Shown: piece by piece, positions 7,882-16,772 of the stretch
How the letters are laid out: every line of letters begins with the position of its first letter
Position numbering within the stretch: position 1 is the stretch's first letter
NCBI GenBank assembly: GCA_963720375.1
Contig: CAVRFM010000007.1
Span: 1-64,000 of the forward strand
Source of the DNA: JAPLHP01 sp963720375
Lineage (GTDB): Bacteria > Chloroflexota > Dehalococcoidia > UBA2247 > RBG-13-53-26
Reading direction: 5' to 3'
Length of the DNA stretch: 64,000 nt
Notes under the pieces: model-generated
What the model saw: only the letters and a program-made list of their open reading frames with translations
Database searches by the model: none
What the model was told of the DNA's origin: nothing
Translations under genes and position numbers: made by a program

Positions 7882-8679
7882 ATGAGCTACAAGGCGGTTG
7901 TGTATGACAAGAGGGACTATGTTAGTTACATAACCCTTAACCGCCCTGAGGCAGCCAATGCTATCGATACCCAAATGGCGGTGGAGCTGGAGGAGGTCTG
8001 CCAGAGGATTACCCGTGACCAGGATACCAGGGTAGTCATCATCAATGGCGCGGGAGGAAAGGACTTCTGCTCCGGGGAAGACTTAAGCCAATTCTCCGGA
8101 GACATCCTCGGTGATCCATCATCCCTCTCTGCGCTGAAGGAATTCACTCTCCGCTACAATGTGGCAGCAATGGTGGCAGCCATTCAGTGTCCCGTTGTGG
8201 CTGCTGTCAATGGGGATGCCTTCGGGGCGGGTTTAGCTTTAGCATTAGCCTGCGATCTCAGGATTGCCTCAGAGGAGGCTTCTTTTGCTGTTCCCGATCT
8301 CAGCCGTGGTTATCTTACGGCGAATGGCATTACACAATGGCTGCCGCGGATTGTGGGTCGGGGGAAGACAATGGAGATAATTCTTACTGCTCAGCCCATC
8401 GATGCTCGTGAAGCACGTCGTATTGGGTTGGTTCACCGGCTCGTTCCACCGCGGGAGGTTCTTCCCGAAGCGGAGAAGCTGGCCAGGGAGATAGCCTCCA
8501 GAGCGCCTATTGCTATGAGGTATGCCAAGGAAGCAGTGAATAAGGGGATGGATCTAACCTTGGAGCAGGGGCTCAGGCTTGAATGTGATCTTTACATGAT
8601 TCTTCAGACAACCCAGGATCGCATTGAAGGCATAAAGGCTTTCCGTGAGAAGAAGCAGCCTCACTTCAAGGGAGAATAG
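7882..8679 (+). CDS. Enoyl-CoA hydratase/isomerase (crotonase) family protein, divergent
   Basis: The protein has 265 residues from ATG 7882, preceded by GGAGG; an in-frame TTG at 7822 would add an unlikely hydrophobic tail. The crotonase fold is clear from ITLNRPEAANAID, the oxyanion-hole segment DFCSGEDLSQF, AVNGDAFGAGLALALACDLRIA, and the C-terminal helices. The usual PEVxLGxxPxxGGTQ active-site stretch is altered to PDLSRGYLTANGITQ, so classic hydratase glutamates may be missing. It could be another crotonase activity such as an isomerase, hydrolase or decarboxylase. It lies in a run with a PHP phosphoesterase and a second crotonase. Confidence 0.85.
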   Translation: MSYKAVVYDKRDYVSYITLNRPEAANAIDTQMAVELEEVCQRITRDQDTRVVIINGAGGKDFCSGEDLSQFSGDILGDPSSLSALKEFTLRYNVAAMVAAIQCPVVAAVNGDAFGAGLALALACDLRIASEEASFAVPDLSRGYLTANGITQWLPRIVGRGKTMEIILTAQPIDAREARRIGLVHRLVPPREVLPEAEKLAREIASRAPIAMRYAKEAVNKGMDLTLEQGLRLECDLYMILQTTQDRIEGIKAFREKKQPHFKGE

Positions 8680-8691
8680 AGGATAGCTGGT

Positions 8692-9207
8692 TTGAAGCTT
8701 GACTTGCATACCCATTGTAGCGAGGCAACCTCCCGTTATACCCCTACTGTGGACATTGTAGAGGAGATCGTAGCTGCGGTGAAGGCCGGTGGGCTGGATG
8801 GAATCGGCATCACAGAACACTACAACAGAGCCTACGGCTACAAGGTAAAGGAGATAGTTGACCAGCATTTCAATGGTGAGATACTGGTTATACCGGGCCA
8901 GGAGATTGACAAGGGATCGCTTCATGTCGTGGTTCTCTACCTTCCTGACGATGTAATCTTCAGGTTCATAGGGCACCCCGGCTATCCGCGTGCCGCAGAC
9001 CTTGCTTCCGGAATAGATCAGAGCATCCATGGGCTTGAGCTTAGGAATCCCCTTCATGATGATGAGATGGATGAAGGGATGATAAGACGATTGGCCGAAG
9101 AGCATCACCTGCTCTTGCTGAGTAACAGCGATGCCCACTTTCTGAGCGATATCGGAAAGTACTATACAGAGATTGAGGTTGAAGACTTATGTGCCCGAGC
9201 CAGATAG
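8692..9207 (+). CDS. PHP-domain phosphoesterase
   Basis: The 171-residue protein has the metal-binding motifs of the polymerase-and-histidinol-phosphatase superfamily: LDLHTHCSE at the N-terminus, GIGITEHYN, IPGQEID, FIGHPGYPR and LLSNSDAHFL near the end. It starts at TTG 8692, 12 bases after the preceding crotonase stop. The substrate cannot be told from sequence. It is shorter than typical PHP phosphatases (about 210-280) but retains all the motif histidines I would expect. The next crotonase starts inside its last codons. Confidence 0.85.
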   Translation: MKLDLHTHCSEATSRYTPTVDIVEEIVAAVKAGGLDGIGITEHYNRAYGYKVKEIVDQHFNGEILVIPGQEIDKGSLHVVVLYLPDDVIFRFIGHPGYPRAADLASGIDQSIHGLELRNPLHDDEMDEGMIRRLAEEHHLLLLSNSDAHFLSDIGKYYTEIEVEDLCARAR

Positions 9208-9992
9208 GAAGCAGCTTTCAGACCATAATCTATGAGAAGCAAGGTGGTATAGGGCTTGTTACCCTCAATCGTCCTCATGTTTTGAATATCTATAATACTC
9301 AGATGCGCGACGACTTATGTCAAGTAATGGGGGCCATAAAAGAAGATCCTGAGGTAGCGGCGGTTATTCTCAAGGGCGCTGGTGAGAAGGCCTTCTGTGC
9401 CGGGGCTGACCTGAGTGAATTCCTCACTGCGCCGTCACCGGTTATAGCACGCCAGGTGAGATGGGAACGCGATGTCTGGGGGCTGTTTCTGAGCCTCCCA
9501 CAACCTCTGATTGCTGCTCTTCATGGGTATGTCTTGGGTTCGGGTATCGAGATGGCGCTCTGTTGCGACCTGAGGATCGCTGCTGAGGGTACCCGGTTTG
9601 GACTTCCTGAGGTAACCCTGGGAATCATTCCCGCAGCCGGGGGCACGCAGACATTGTCTCGGACTACAGGAAGATCCAAGGCACTGGAGATGTTATTGGT
9701 CAATCGCTGGATTGATGCTCAAGAGGCTCTGGCTGTCGGCTTGGTGAACCGTGTTGTGCCCCAGGGAGAGCTGCTTTCTACTGCTGAAACGCTAGCCGGA
9801 CGAATAGCCAGGCTGCCCCCTCTGGCAGTCAGATGTGCTAAAGAGGCCATAGTCAGGGGAGGCGATATGAGCCTGGAGGAAGGGCTTGAGCTGGAGAGAA
9901 AACTGGCTGCGCTCGTATTGTCCAGCGAAGATGCCCTGGATGGAGTCAAGGCATTTCTCCAAGGCGGAACTGCCCGTTTTAGAGACGGATAA
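9189..9992 (+). CDS. Enoyl-CoA hydratase/isomerase family protein
   Basis: The 267-residue crotonase is more canonical than its upstream neighbour: GLVTLNRPHVLN, oxyanion-hole GAGEKAFCAGADLSEF, ALHGYVLGSGIEMALCCDLRIA, and FGLPEVTLGIIPAAGGTQ with the active-site glutamate in PEV. The substrate-assisting second glutamate position seems changed (PAAGG). ATG 9189 overlaps the end of the PHP gene by 19 bases. Two crotonases without a beta-ketothiolase or acyl-CoA dehydrogenase beside them do not define a pathway. Confidence 0.9.
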   Translation: MCPSQIGSSFQTIIYEKQGGIGLVTLNRPHVLNIYNTQMRDDLCQVMGAIKEDPEVAAVILKGAGEKAFCAGADLSEFLTAPSPVIARQVRWERDVWGLFLSLPQPLIAALHGYVLGSGIEMALCCDLRIAAEGTRFGLPEVTLGIIPAAGGTQTLSRTTGRSKALEMLLVNRWIDAQEALAVGLVNRVVPQGELLSTAETLAGRIARLPPLAVRCAKEAIVRGGDMSLEEGLELERKLAALVLSSEDALDGVKAFLQGGTARFRDG

Positions 9993-10034
9993 TACCAAGG
10001 GCAGATGCATGGCTGTATAATTTAGATAAAGAAG

Positions 10035-10892
10035 ATGAGAAATCTGGCTCGTAGAGTATGGACCTATATTGAGGTACTAAAACCTCGTGAAACAAGCCTG
10101 CTTGTCTTTATTGGTCTCTGCACTGCTATTGTAGCGGTTAGGGGAATGCCTTCGGTGGGGCGCCTCCTTTTGACCTTGGTGGTTATCACTCTGGGCAGTG
10201 GAGGAGTCAATGGAATAACTAACTACATTGACCGCAATATTGATGCTCGGATGCAGAGAACAAAGCGGCGGGTGTTGCCGTCTAAGCGTATAGATCCCCC
10301 GGAGAAGGCTCTATGGTTCACGATAGTGCTTACAGCAATCGCTTTGGGGCTGGCCTGGTTTCTCCATCCCCTCTGCTTTGTCTTCGGCCTGACAGGTACT
10401 CTGGCTGCCGTAATCAAGCGGAAGACGGTACTCTGCCCCTTTCTCGGAGCTATATCAGGCTGTGCTCCGGTACTGATTGCGTGGTTTGCTTTCAGACCTC
10501 GATTCGAACTTCCGCTGCTTCTCCTTTGCCTGCTGATCTGTATCTGGATACCCTTGCACGTGTGGAGCGTCATGCTTGCCAACCGGGATGATTACATCAA
10601 GGGTGGTGTGAGGTACTTTCCTCTAAGCCGGGAGTTCAGTAAGGCGGTACCGGCACTCGTTTTGCTGTCATTGCCTCTCTTGGCTACCTCTTTAGCTCTC
10701 TACTTCAGTGGTGGCTTTGGTTTTCTTTATCTGGCAGTAGCGGTAGTTTTGGGTGTTGTCATGGTTTATGCCAGCGCTCGTCTGCTGATTTCGGGCGCGT
10801 CACGCGATGCCTGGAAAGTATATAAAATATCTGCTTTCCCTTACCTGGGCCTGATCTTTTTGGCTATGTGTTTGGGCTTGTGGCTGAAGTAA
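10035..10892 (+). CDS. UbiA-family prenyltransferase, protohaem IX farnesyltransferase-like
   Basis: The 285-residue polytopic membrane protein carries the UbiA aspartate motifs in the CyoE/CtaB style: NYIDRNIDARMQRTKRRVLP (about 62-81) and a second region HVWSVMLANRDDYIKGGV. In the family this enzyme farnesylates haem B to haem O for terminal oxidases. No cytochrome oxidase or CtaA gene is visible within the window, so the role is uncertain. A TATAAT lies at 10016-10021 shortly before the ATG. Transcription probably ends at the palindrome at 10934. Confidence 0.82.
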   Translation: MRNLARRVWTYIEVLKPRETSLLVFIGLCTAIVAVRGMPSVGRLLLTLVVITLGSGGVNGITNYIDRNIDARMQRTKRRVLPSKRIDPPEKALWFTIVLTAIALGLAWFLHPLCFVFGLTGTLAAVIKRKTVLCPFLGAISGCAPVLIAWFAFRPRFELPLLLLCLLICIWIPLHVWSVMLANRDDYIKGGVRYFPLSREFSKAVPALVLLSLPLLATSLALYFSGGFGFLYLAVAVVLGVVMVYASARLLISGASRDAWKVYKISAFPYLGLIFLAMCLGLWLK

Positions 10893-10933
10893 CCACCGGC
10901 AGGGCTTCCAGGCTTGATAGAGCATAAACAAAG

Positions 10934-10975
10934 ACAGCCTCCAGAGAGTACTCTCTGGAGGCTGTGACATTTTTG
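10934..10975. terminator. Bidirectional rho-independent terminator
   Basis: A perfect 32-base palindrome spans 10934-10965 (arm ACAGCCTCCAGAGAGT), followed by GACATTTTT on the plus strand. The minus-strand side is A-rich as well (AACAAAG before the palindrome, read as CTTTGTTT). It sits between convergent genes, the prenyltransferase on plus and the slipin on minus, and can serve both. Confidence 0.88.
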
Positions 10976-10992
10976 GTGTGTTAAGCGGTTTC

Positions 10993-11760
10993 TTAACTCT
11001 TCCCTGCAGAAGAACCCTTGCCCATGAAGGCCGTCAGGATATCTATGGGCAGGGGAAAGATCACCATGTTAGTCCTCTCGGTAGCTATTTCTTTCAGCGT
11101 ACCCAGATAACGCAGTTGTAAGGCAGCAGGCTGGGAGGATAGGATAGCCGCAGCCTGAACCAGTTTCTCGGATGCCTGCAGCTCGCCCTCAGCATGAACG
11201 ATCTTGGCCCTCCTGTCTCGCTCAGCTTCAGCCTGTGCCCCCATGGCACGCTGCATACCCTCAGGGAGCAAAACGTCTTTGATCTCCACTGCGCTCACCT
11301 TTATCCCCCAGGGACCTGTTTGTTCATCGACAATCTGCTGCAGCCTTGCATTGATCTTGTCACGGTGAGCCAGAAGCTCATCAAGCTCAGATTGTCCTAT
11401 AACGCTGCGCAGAGTGGTCTGAGAAATGAGGGAGGTAGCGCGAATATAATCTGCGACCTTAAGCACTGCATCATCTGCATTTATTACCCGCAGATATATC
11501 ACGGCGTCCACTTTGATAGTGACATTGTCCCGGGTGATCACCTCCTGTGCCGGAACATCCATAGTAACTATGCGGGTATCTACCTTCCACATCCGGTCAA
11601 TGAAAGGAATGATCAGCCGAAGCCCTGGTTCTCTAATGCCGGTGAACCTTCCCAGCCGGAGCACGACTCCCCTCTCATATTGAGCTACGACTTTGATTGC
11701 TGCTGCAAAAATCAGCAGCAGAAGTACTACGATGACCACAGCAATCCATACAAAAACCAT
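10993..11760 (-). CDS. SPFH/Band 7 family protein (slipin, stomatin-like)
   Basis: The 255-residue protein has one N-terminal membrane helix (VFVWIAVVIVVLLLLIFAAA) then a stomatin-type SPFH domain: QYERGVVLRLGRFTGIREPG, DVPAQEVITRDNVTIKVDAVIY, and the helical ERDRRAKIVHAEGELQASEKL. Slipins oligomerise at the membrane and are typically encoded with an NfeD protease, as here: nfeD lies 24 bases upstream on the same strand. A role in membrane microdomain organisation or membrane protein quality control is the family expectation. Confidence 0.93.
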   Translation of the reverse strand: MVFVWIAVVIVVLLLLIFAAAIKVVAQYERGVVLRLGRFTGIREPGLRLIIPFIDRMWKVDTRIVTMDVPAQEVITRDNVTIKVDAVIYLRVINADDAVLKVADYIRATSLISQTTLRSVIGQSELDELLAHRDKINARLQQIVDEQTGPWGIKVSAVEIKDVLLPEGMQRAMGAQAEAERDRRAKIVHAEGELQASEKLVQAAAILSSQPAALQLRYLGTLKEIATERTNMVIFPLPIDILTAFMGKGSSAGKS

Positions 11761-11784
11761 TATTTCACCTCCTGCTTGGATTTC

Positions 11785-13116
11785 TTAACTACCTCTCAGC
11801 CGCAGCCCCTCAACCTGGGTCACTACGACCTCCTCTCCAGCCTCAATAGCGCCACTCTCGACCCAGGCATTCCAGGTCTCCCCTTCAACAAAAACCGTTC
11901 CCTTGGGGTCAAGCGGTGTTCGTGTTACGGCAGTCTGCCCAATCAGTCCCTCTCGCCCTGTGTTGATGGGGCGTCGGTGTGCCCTGACGATAACAGTGAT
12001 GAGGAAGATAGCAATAGCGCTGAAGAAGGCTACTACTACGGCGATAAGCCAGGGGTCAATTTCGAAGGGTGTACCGACGAATAACAGCAGGGAGCCTGAC
12101 ACAAGGGAGATTATACCCCCTGCAAAGAGCAATCCAAAAGTCGTGGTGAAAGCCTCAGCCACGAAAAGCGCAAAGGCAAGGATAATCAGTATGATTCCGG
12201 CATAGTTGGCACCTAACATACCCAGGGAGTATATGCCGAGAAGCAGGCAGACCCCGCCTATTACCCCAGGCAGAATAATCCCCGGATGCAGCAATTCTAC
12301 CAGGATACCGAGTGCGCCGATGGCGAGAAGGATATAGGCAATATCGGGATCGCTGATGGCGAAGAGAAAGCGCTCGATACCCGTCATTCCAATGTCGCGT
12401 ATGTCGACATCGGATGGGAGAGTGAATGTCTCCCCGTTGGCGAGGGTTATTCCTGCGCTGAGTCTTTCTATAAGCTCCTTACTATCTTGAGCACCGGCAT
12501 CATCGATGAGCGGGGGATCAAGTCGTTCCACCCCGAGAATGGCCTGGTTCGCCTGGGACAGATCTGCCGTTCCGGATGCTTCTGCAGGTGAAAAGGAGGC
12601 TGCTTCCGTCACGGCAGCCATGGCTGCCTCCTCGTTCCGGCCATGTTCGTCGGCGATGCTCTTCATCCATTGCCGTGCCAGGTTTATTACCTTGTTTCTT
12701 TCATCCCCGGAAAGCTCTCCTCCGCCAGATGCTATGGGGGTTGAAGCCCCGATCACACTCTCAGGTCCCATCGCAGCTACATCAGCAGCTAGAGTGATAA
12801 AAGCCCCTGCTGAAGCGGCCCATCCGCCGCTTGGTACGTAAACTACAATGGGAACACTGGATTGAGATATGCGGCTGACTATGTCCTCTGTGGAAGAAAG
12901 CAACCCTCCAGGTGTATTCAGCTCGATAATACAGGCAACCGCGCCATCCTTTTCTGCCCGGGTGATGCCTCTGTCAATATAGGTGACCAGGGTCGGATTC
13001 ACCGTCCCGTCTACCTTGAGCACATAGACAAAGGGTGCATCGGCATAAACTCTGGTCGCTATCAGGGCGGAGACGAACACAACAGACAGCAATAAGAGAC
13101 GTACAATCTTCAGCAT
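11785..13116 (-). CDS. nfeD: NfeD family membrane serine protease
   Basis: The protein is 443 residues from ATG 13116, which gives a clean signal peptide (MLKIVRLLLLSVVF). A TTG 57 bases further upstream would add a non-signal extension. The order is a ClpP-like protease domain (about 30-220) with GGWAASAGAFITLAADVAAM holding the nucleophilic serine, then four or five membrane helices (about 255-360), then a C-terminal OB-fold NfeD domain (GREGLIGQTAVTRTPLDPKG). Full-length NfeD/1510-type proteins cleave the C-terminus of the partner slipin, encoded directly downstream. Confidence 0.92.
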   Translation of the reverse strand: MLKIVRLLLLSVVFVSALIATRVYADAPFVYVLKVDGTVNPTLVTYIDRGITRAEKDGAVACIIELNTPGGLLSSTEDIVSRISQSSVPIVVYVPSGGWAASAGAFITLAADVAAMGPESVIGASTPIASGGGELSGDERNKVINLARQWMKSIADEHGRNEEAAMAAVTEAASFSPAEASGTADLSQANQAILGVERLDPPLIDDAGAQDSKELIERLSAGITLANGETFTLPSDVDIRDIGMTGIERFLFAISDPDIAYILLAIGALGILVELLHPGIILPGVIGGVCLLLGIYSLGMLGANYAGIILIILAFALFVAEAFTTTFGLLFAGGIISLVSGSLLLFVGTPFEIDPWLIAVVVAFFSAIAIFLITVIVRAHRRPINTGREGLIGQTAVTRTPLDPKGTVFVEGETWNAWVESGAIEAGEEVVVTQVEGLRLRGS

Positions 13117-13263
13117 CAGAAATCGCCCCGATCCTGCCGGCTGATTATAGATCAGCCCCATAACCAAGCACAAGGGAGAATATCACATTAGTCGTGTCCT
13201 TGACATCTTCTGTTTCCCCTACCTACAATCACCTCTGATCCGGGAGAAAATACCCTGATCGCT

Positions 13264-13292
13264 TTGACAGTTGTTTGTGCCACAGCTATAGT
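13264..13292 (+). promoter_or_regulatory. Strong sigma-70 promoter of the epimerase gene
   Basis: TTGACA (13264-13269), a 17-base spacer and TATAGT (13287-13292) place the transcript start near 13299. This rules out the first in-frame ATG (13275) of the ORF and supports the start at 13338. Confidence 0.75.
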
Positions 13293-13337
13293 AACATGCC
13301 TGTGGTTGTCGATATTCAGTGTGAAGAGGAGATGGTG

Positions 13338-14003
13338 ATGGGCAAGTTCAGTCAGATTGTTCCTGCTATTCTAACTGACGATCCCAAGGCCCTCGAGACT
13401 ATGATACGTCAGGCAGAAACCTTCACCAATTATGTGCAGTTCGATATTATGGATGGCCGGTTCGTGCCTTCATGCAGCATAGGTTGTGAGGATATAGCTG
13501 CGTTATCCATAAAACTCAACTGGGAAGCCCACCTCATGGTACAACAACCAGAGAGATACCTTGAATGCTTTCAGAAGGCTGGTGCAAAGAAGATCGTCTT
13601 CCACTTTGAGGCTGCTCCTTTGCCAGGAGACATCATCTCTCAGGCAAGGCGTCTCGGCTTAAGTATAGGGTTGGCCATCAACCCGGACACACCTGTTTCG
13701 GCAATTCTACCGCTGGTCGATGAAGTGGACAGCGTACTCTTCTTGACAGTCCACCCTGGCTTCTATGGCAATCATTTTGTACCTAGTGTTATGGACAAGA
13801 TAGCTCAGTTCCACAGCACTATGCCTCATGTCAAAATAGGTGTTGATGGGGGGATCAAGGAAAACAATATCGCTCACATTGCCCAAATTGGTGTTGATTT
13901 TATCTGTGTGGGCAGTGCTATATTCCTGCAGCCTGATCCTGCTGCCAGCTACCGGCGTTTAGCAGCATTGGCCCAAAAAGCCTCACCAATCCTGGAACGG
14001 TGA
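13338..14003 (+). CDS. rpe: Ribulose-phosphate 3-epimerase family protein
   Basis: The protein has 221 residues from ATG 13338, with GAGGAG eight bases upstream and a consensus promoter before it. The TIM-barrel signatures are QFDIMDGRFVPS, WEAHLMVQQPERYLE, LFLTVHPGFYGNHF and IGVDGGIKENNIAHIA. The usual HVDVMDG reads QFDIMDG, with the first metal-ligand histidine replaced by Gln, and NPGFGGQ reads HPGFYGN. It may therefore be a divergent epimerase acting on a related sugar phosphate. The gene stands alone and converges on the oxidoreductase operon. Confidence 0.8.
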   Translation: MGKFSQIVPAILTDDPKALETMIRQAETFTNYVQFDIMDGRFVPSCSIGCEDIAALSIKLNWEAHLMVQQPERYLECFQKAGAKKIVFHFEAAPLPGDIISQARRLGLSIGLAINPDTPVSAILPLVDEVDSVLFLTVHPGFYGNHFVPSVMDKIAQFHSTMPHVKIGVDGGIKENNIAHIAQIGVDFICVGSAIFLQPDPAASYRRLAALAQKASPILER

Positions 14004-14022
14004 ACAATTATCCGGCGAACCG

Positions 14023-14874
14023 CTATAGGAATTCCTGTATCAGGACCTCAAACTGCCTGGGATCAATCTTTTGCTTCACCAGTGAGCCTTTCTTCAGAGC
14101 CGGAATCTGCTCTTCAAAGGTAGCTCTGTCTTCCCTGTAGATCACCCCGGTGGGTATCCTGTCTCCCCATTCTTGCGACTTTTCAAAGGCAGCCAGCCTG
14201 TTGCCGGGATCATAACCGGTGTCCTCCAGCTTGTAGACTCTTTCCCGATACCAGGCATAGGTATTCTTATGGTTAAACGAAACACAGGGCTGGAGGATAT
14301 CAATAAGTGCAAAACCCCGGTGTTGCATTCCCTTTTTGATCAGCCCGACCAGGTGGTCAACGTCTCCGGCAAATCCTCTGGCTACAAAGCTGCCACCGGC
14401 GGCGATGGCCACAGCCAGGGAGTTCAAGGGCATCCATGCCCCATCAGGGGTTGTCTTGGTGACAAAGCCCGGATCACTGGTGGGAGAGGCCTGTCCTTTT
14501 GTCAGAGCATAGACCTGGTTATTATGTACCAGGTAGGTGATGTCGTGGTTCCGGCGCAGGGAATGGAGAAAATGGTTGCCACCTTCGCCATAGCCGTCTC
14601 CGTCTCCCCCTACGGCAATAACTGTCAATTCCGGATTGGCTATCTTGGCCCCGGCGGCAGCAGGAAGGGTCCTGCCATGAAGGACATTGAGCACATTACC
14701 TCTGGTATAGTGAGGCAACTTGCCTGCCTGGCCGATGCCGGAAACCATCAATACCCTATAAGGTTCGATATCGAGTTCAACAAGGGCCCGCTTAACCGCC
14801 GTCAGAATGCCGAAATTGCCGCACCCTGGACACCAGGCAGGAGGCTTTCCTGCATAATCAGATATCTTTGCCAT
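14023..14874 (-). CDS. 2-oxoacid:ferredoxin oxidoreductase, beta subunit (TPP-binding)
   Basis: The 283-residue beta subunit oxidatively decarboxylates a 2-oxoacid to acyl-CoA while reducing ferredoxin. The N-terminal PPAWCPGCGNFGIL holds cluster-ligand cysteines. VIAVGGDGDGYGEGGNHFLH and NNQVYALTKGQASPTS form the TPP/Mg site. The gene follows its alpha/gamma partner by two bases. The two-subunit KorAB-like architecture suits 2-oxoglutarate or pyruvate; sequence alone does not decide. It marks ferredoxin-based anaerobic metabolism. Confidence 0.93.
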   Translation of the reverse strand: MAKISDYAGKPPAWCPGCGNFGILTAVKRALVELDIEPYRVLMVSGIGQAGKLPHYTRGNVLNVLHGRTLPAAAGAKIANPELTVIAVGGDGDGYGEGGNHFLHSLRRNHDITYLVHNNQVYALTKGQASPTSDPGFVTKTTPDGAWMPLNSLAVAIAAGGSFVARGFAGDVDHLVGLIKKGMQHRGFALIDILQPCVSFNHKNTYAWYRERVYKLEDTGYDPGNRLAAFEKSQEWGDRIPTGVIYREDRATFEEQIPALKKGSLVKQKIDPRQFEVLIQEFL

Positions 14875-14876
14875 CG

Positions 14877-16595
14877 TCAGGCCACCTCCTTCTTGAGCTC
14901 TCTCACGATGTGACCGGGGGAAAAGGGACGGCCATCAAACTTGAGGATCTTACCCGTAACTTGATAGCCGGTTTCAGCCCGGAGCAAATGGGCCAACTGG
15001 GCAGTGGCGTTGTTCTCTACGGCGTATCTGATCTTGGTTCCCTGGAGAGCCCGGGTCACAGCCTCAGCAGGGAAAGGCCATATCTCATTCAAGTGCACCA
15101 GATTCACCTTGAGGCCATCCCGGTTTGAGAGGTCTACTGCTTCTTTGAGAGCGCCATACGTACTGCCCCAACCTATAAGGGTTATTTCGGCTTGTGCAGG
15201 ACCATAGGTCCTGGGTCCGGCGATCTCTTTTCTCAGCCCTTCGATCTTGCGAAGCCGCTTCAGCATCATGGCAGTCCTGGTCTCAGCGTCCTCGATCAGG
15301 TGCCCTTCCTGGTCATGTTCATCAGAGTCGGAGACCACCAGGGCCCCCTGCTGAAGAGGGAGAGCCCGGGGGGATATGCCTGATGGCGTGATCTCATACC
15401 TTCGATACTCTCCTGACTTGGCTGTCTCTGCCTCCGGCAGGAGCTGGCCTCGCTTGATTTCTACCCGGGAAAGATCGAAGGTCTCTACTGTAGCATAGGA
15501 ACTGGCCAGATACTGGTCACTAAGAATAATCACAGGCATCTGGTACTCTTCCGCCAGATTGAAAGCCTTGACGGCGGTCCAGAAGGCATCCTGTACGGTA
15601 GCCGGAGCCAGCACTGCCCGGGGGAACTCACCGTGCGAGGCATGAAGGACAAACTCCAAGTCACCCTGTTCTGTTCTGGTGGGCAGGCCGATAGCCGGGC
15701 CGGCACGCTGGCCGTCTACGACTACAATGGGCGTCTCTGTCATGCCTGCCAGTCCCAATCCCTCAACCATGAGGCAGAATCCGCCTCCTGAGGTGACGGT
15801 CATAGCCCGTACCCCGGCAAAAGCGGCCCCGATAATCATATTGATGGCTGCAATCTCATCTTCCGGCTGCACTACCACAAGATCAAAGTCGTTGGCTTTA
15901 GCTGCCATATACTCCATTATGGAAGTAGAAGGAGTCATAGGATATGCTGCCACAAACTTGCAGCCTGCGGCCATTGCTCCCAGGGCTATAGCTTCATTGC
16001 CGTCAAGCAGCATCCTTTTGGACTTGCCTATTGGGCTGAGATGCTTGATGAAGTCACCTTTGAAGTTTGCCCTGGCATATTGATATCCGGCAGTGGCGGC
16101 GGCAACGTTGGCTTTGCCTGCGTTGCCGGCACCAAAATGTTCCGACACTACATTGCTTAACAAATCGAGATCATAGTCCAACAAAGACATGGTTACTCCC
16201 AGAGCCACTACATTGGACATAATCTTGTTCTTAGCAGCATCCTCTGCCAGCTGTTCCAGAGGCACCCCGAAATGATTTATGCTGCCATCGATATTTTTCA
16301 CCTTGTCCTTGTCAAAAACCACGACGCCTTTATTGGCTAGCTCCTTCTTGTGTAGGTCAATGCTCTCTTCGTTGAAGGCCACCAGCACATCCACTGCCTC
16401 AGAAATAGCTCCTATCTCTCTATCTGCTGCCCTGATCCGGAAAAAGTTGTGTCCTCCTCTTACCCTGGACTCATAGTCCTGATCAGCAAATATATGGTAG
16501 CCGCCGCGGGCCAAAGCTTTGGCCATGACATAGCCCGCAGCTTGTACCCCCTGTCCTGCCTCGCCACCAACCATCAGGTTGACATCTACCGGCAT
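14877..16595 (-). CDS. 2-oxoacid:ferredoxin oxidoreductase, fused gamma-alpha subunit
   Basis: This 572-residue fusion has an N-terminal gamma domain (about 1-185: GGEAGQGVQAAGYVMAKAL, DYESRVRGGHNFFRI). The alpha pyrimidine-binding domain follows (about 195-430: DGNEAIALGAMAAGCKFVAAYPMTPST, TVTSGGGFCLMVEG, shown in part), then a C-terminal transketolase-like domain with LIGWGSTYGALKEA. It assembles with the beta subunit encoded 2 bases downstream. No ferredoxin-like delta subunit is fused or adjacent, as is usual for the two-gene KorAB type. Confidence 0.93.
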   Translation of the reverse strand: MPVDVNLMVGGEAGQGVQAAGYVMAKALARGGYHIFADQDYESRVRGGHNFFRIRAADREIGAISEAVDVLVAFNEESIDLHKKELANKGVVVFDKDKVKNIDGSINHFGVPLEQLAEDAAKNKIMSNVVALGVTMSLLDYDLDLLSNVVSEHFGAGNAGKANVAAATAGYQYARANFKGDFIKHLSPIGKSKRMLLDGNEAIALGAMAAGCKFVAAYPMTPSTSIMEYMAAKANDFDLVVVQPEDEIAAINMIIGAAFAGVRAMTVTSGGGFCLMVEGLGLAGMTETPIVVVDGQRAGPAIGLPTRTEQGDLEFVLHASHGEFPRAVLAPATVQDAFWTAVKAFNLAEEYQMPVIILSDQYLASSYATVETFDLSRVEIKRGQLLPEAETAKSGEYRRYEITPSGISPRALPLQQGALVVSDSDEHDQEGHLIEDAETRTAMMLKRLRKIEGLRKEIAGPRTYGPAQAEITLIGWGSTYGALKEAVDLSNRDGLKVNLVHLNEIWPFPAEAVTRALQGTKIRYAVENNATAQLAHLLRAETGYQVTGKILKFDGRPFSPGHIVRELKKEVA

Positions 16596-16731
16596 TGCTT
16601 GCCTCCCTCACATCTCGATGTAATTGCACGATAATATCTTGTCTAGATTACCATAAATCAAGTTCGATAATGGATTCGCCCATACCATTTCAGGTTTGAT
16701 GCCCTGCGGCGATTCAATTTGTACATGCGAT

Positions 16732-16760
16732 TTGATTGCTCACAAGGAATGTGTTACAAT
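16732..16760 (+). promoter_or_regulatory. Promoter of the 5S rRNA gene
   Basis: TTGATT (16732-16737), a 17-base spacer and TACAAT (16755-16760) predict a start about 6 bases before the mature 5S 5' end. The 5S gene therefore has its own promoter rather than being read from a longer rRNA operon. Confidence 0.65.
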
Positions 16761-16772
16761 ACTTTTTGCTTT

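Noticed and set aside
11194..12084. Plus-strand 296-codon ORF
   Set aside because: Antisense to the slipin/nfeD pair; the Cys- and His-rich composition is typical of a shadow frame.
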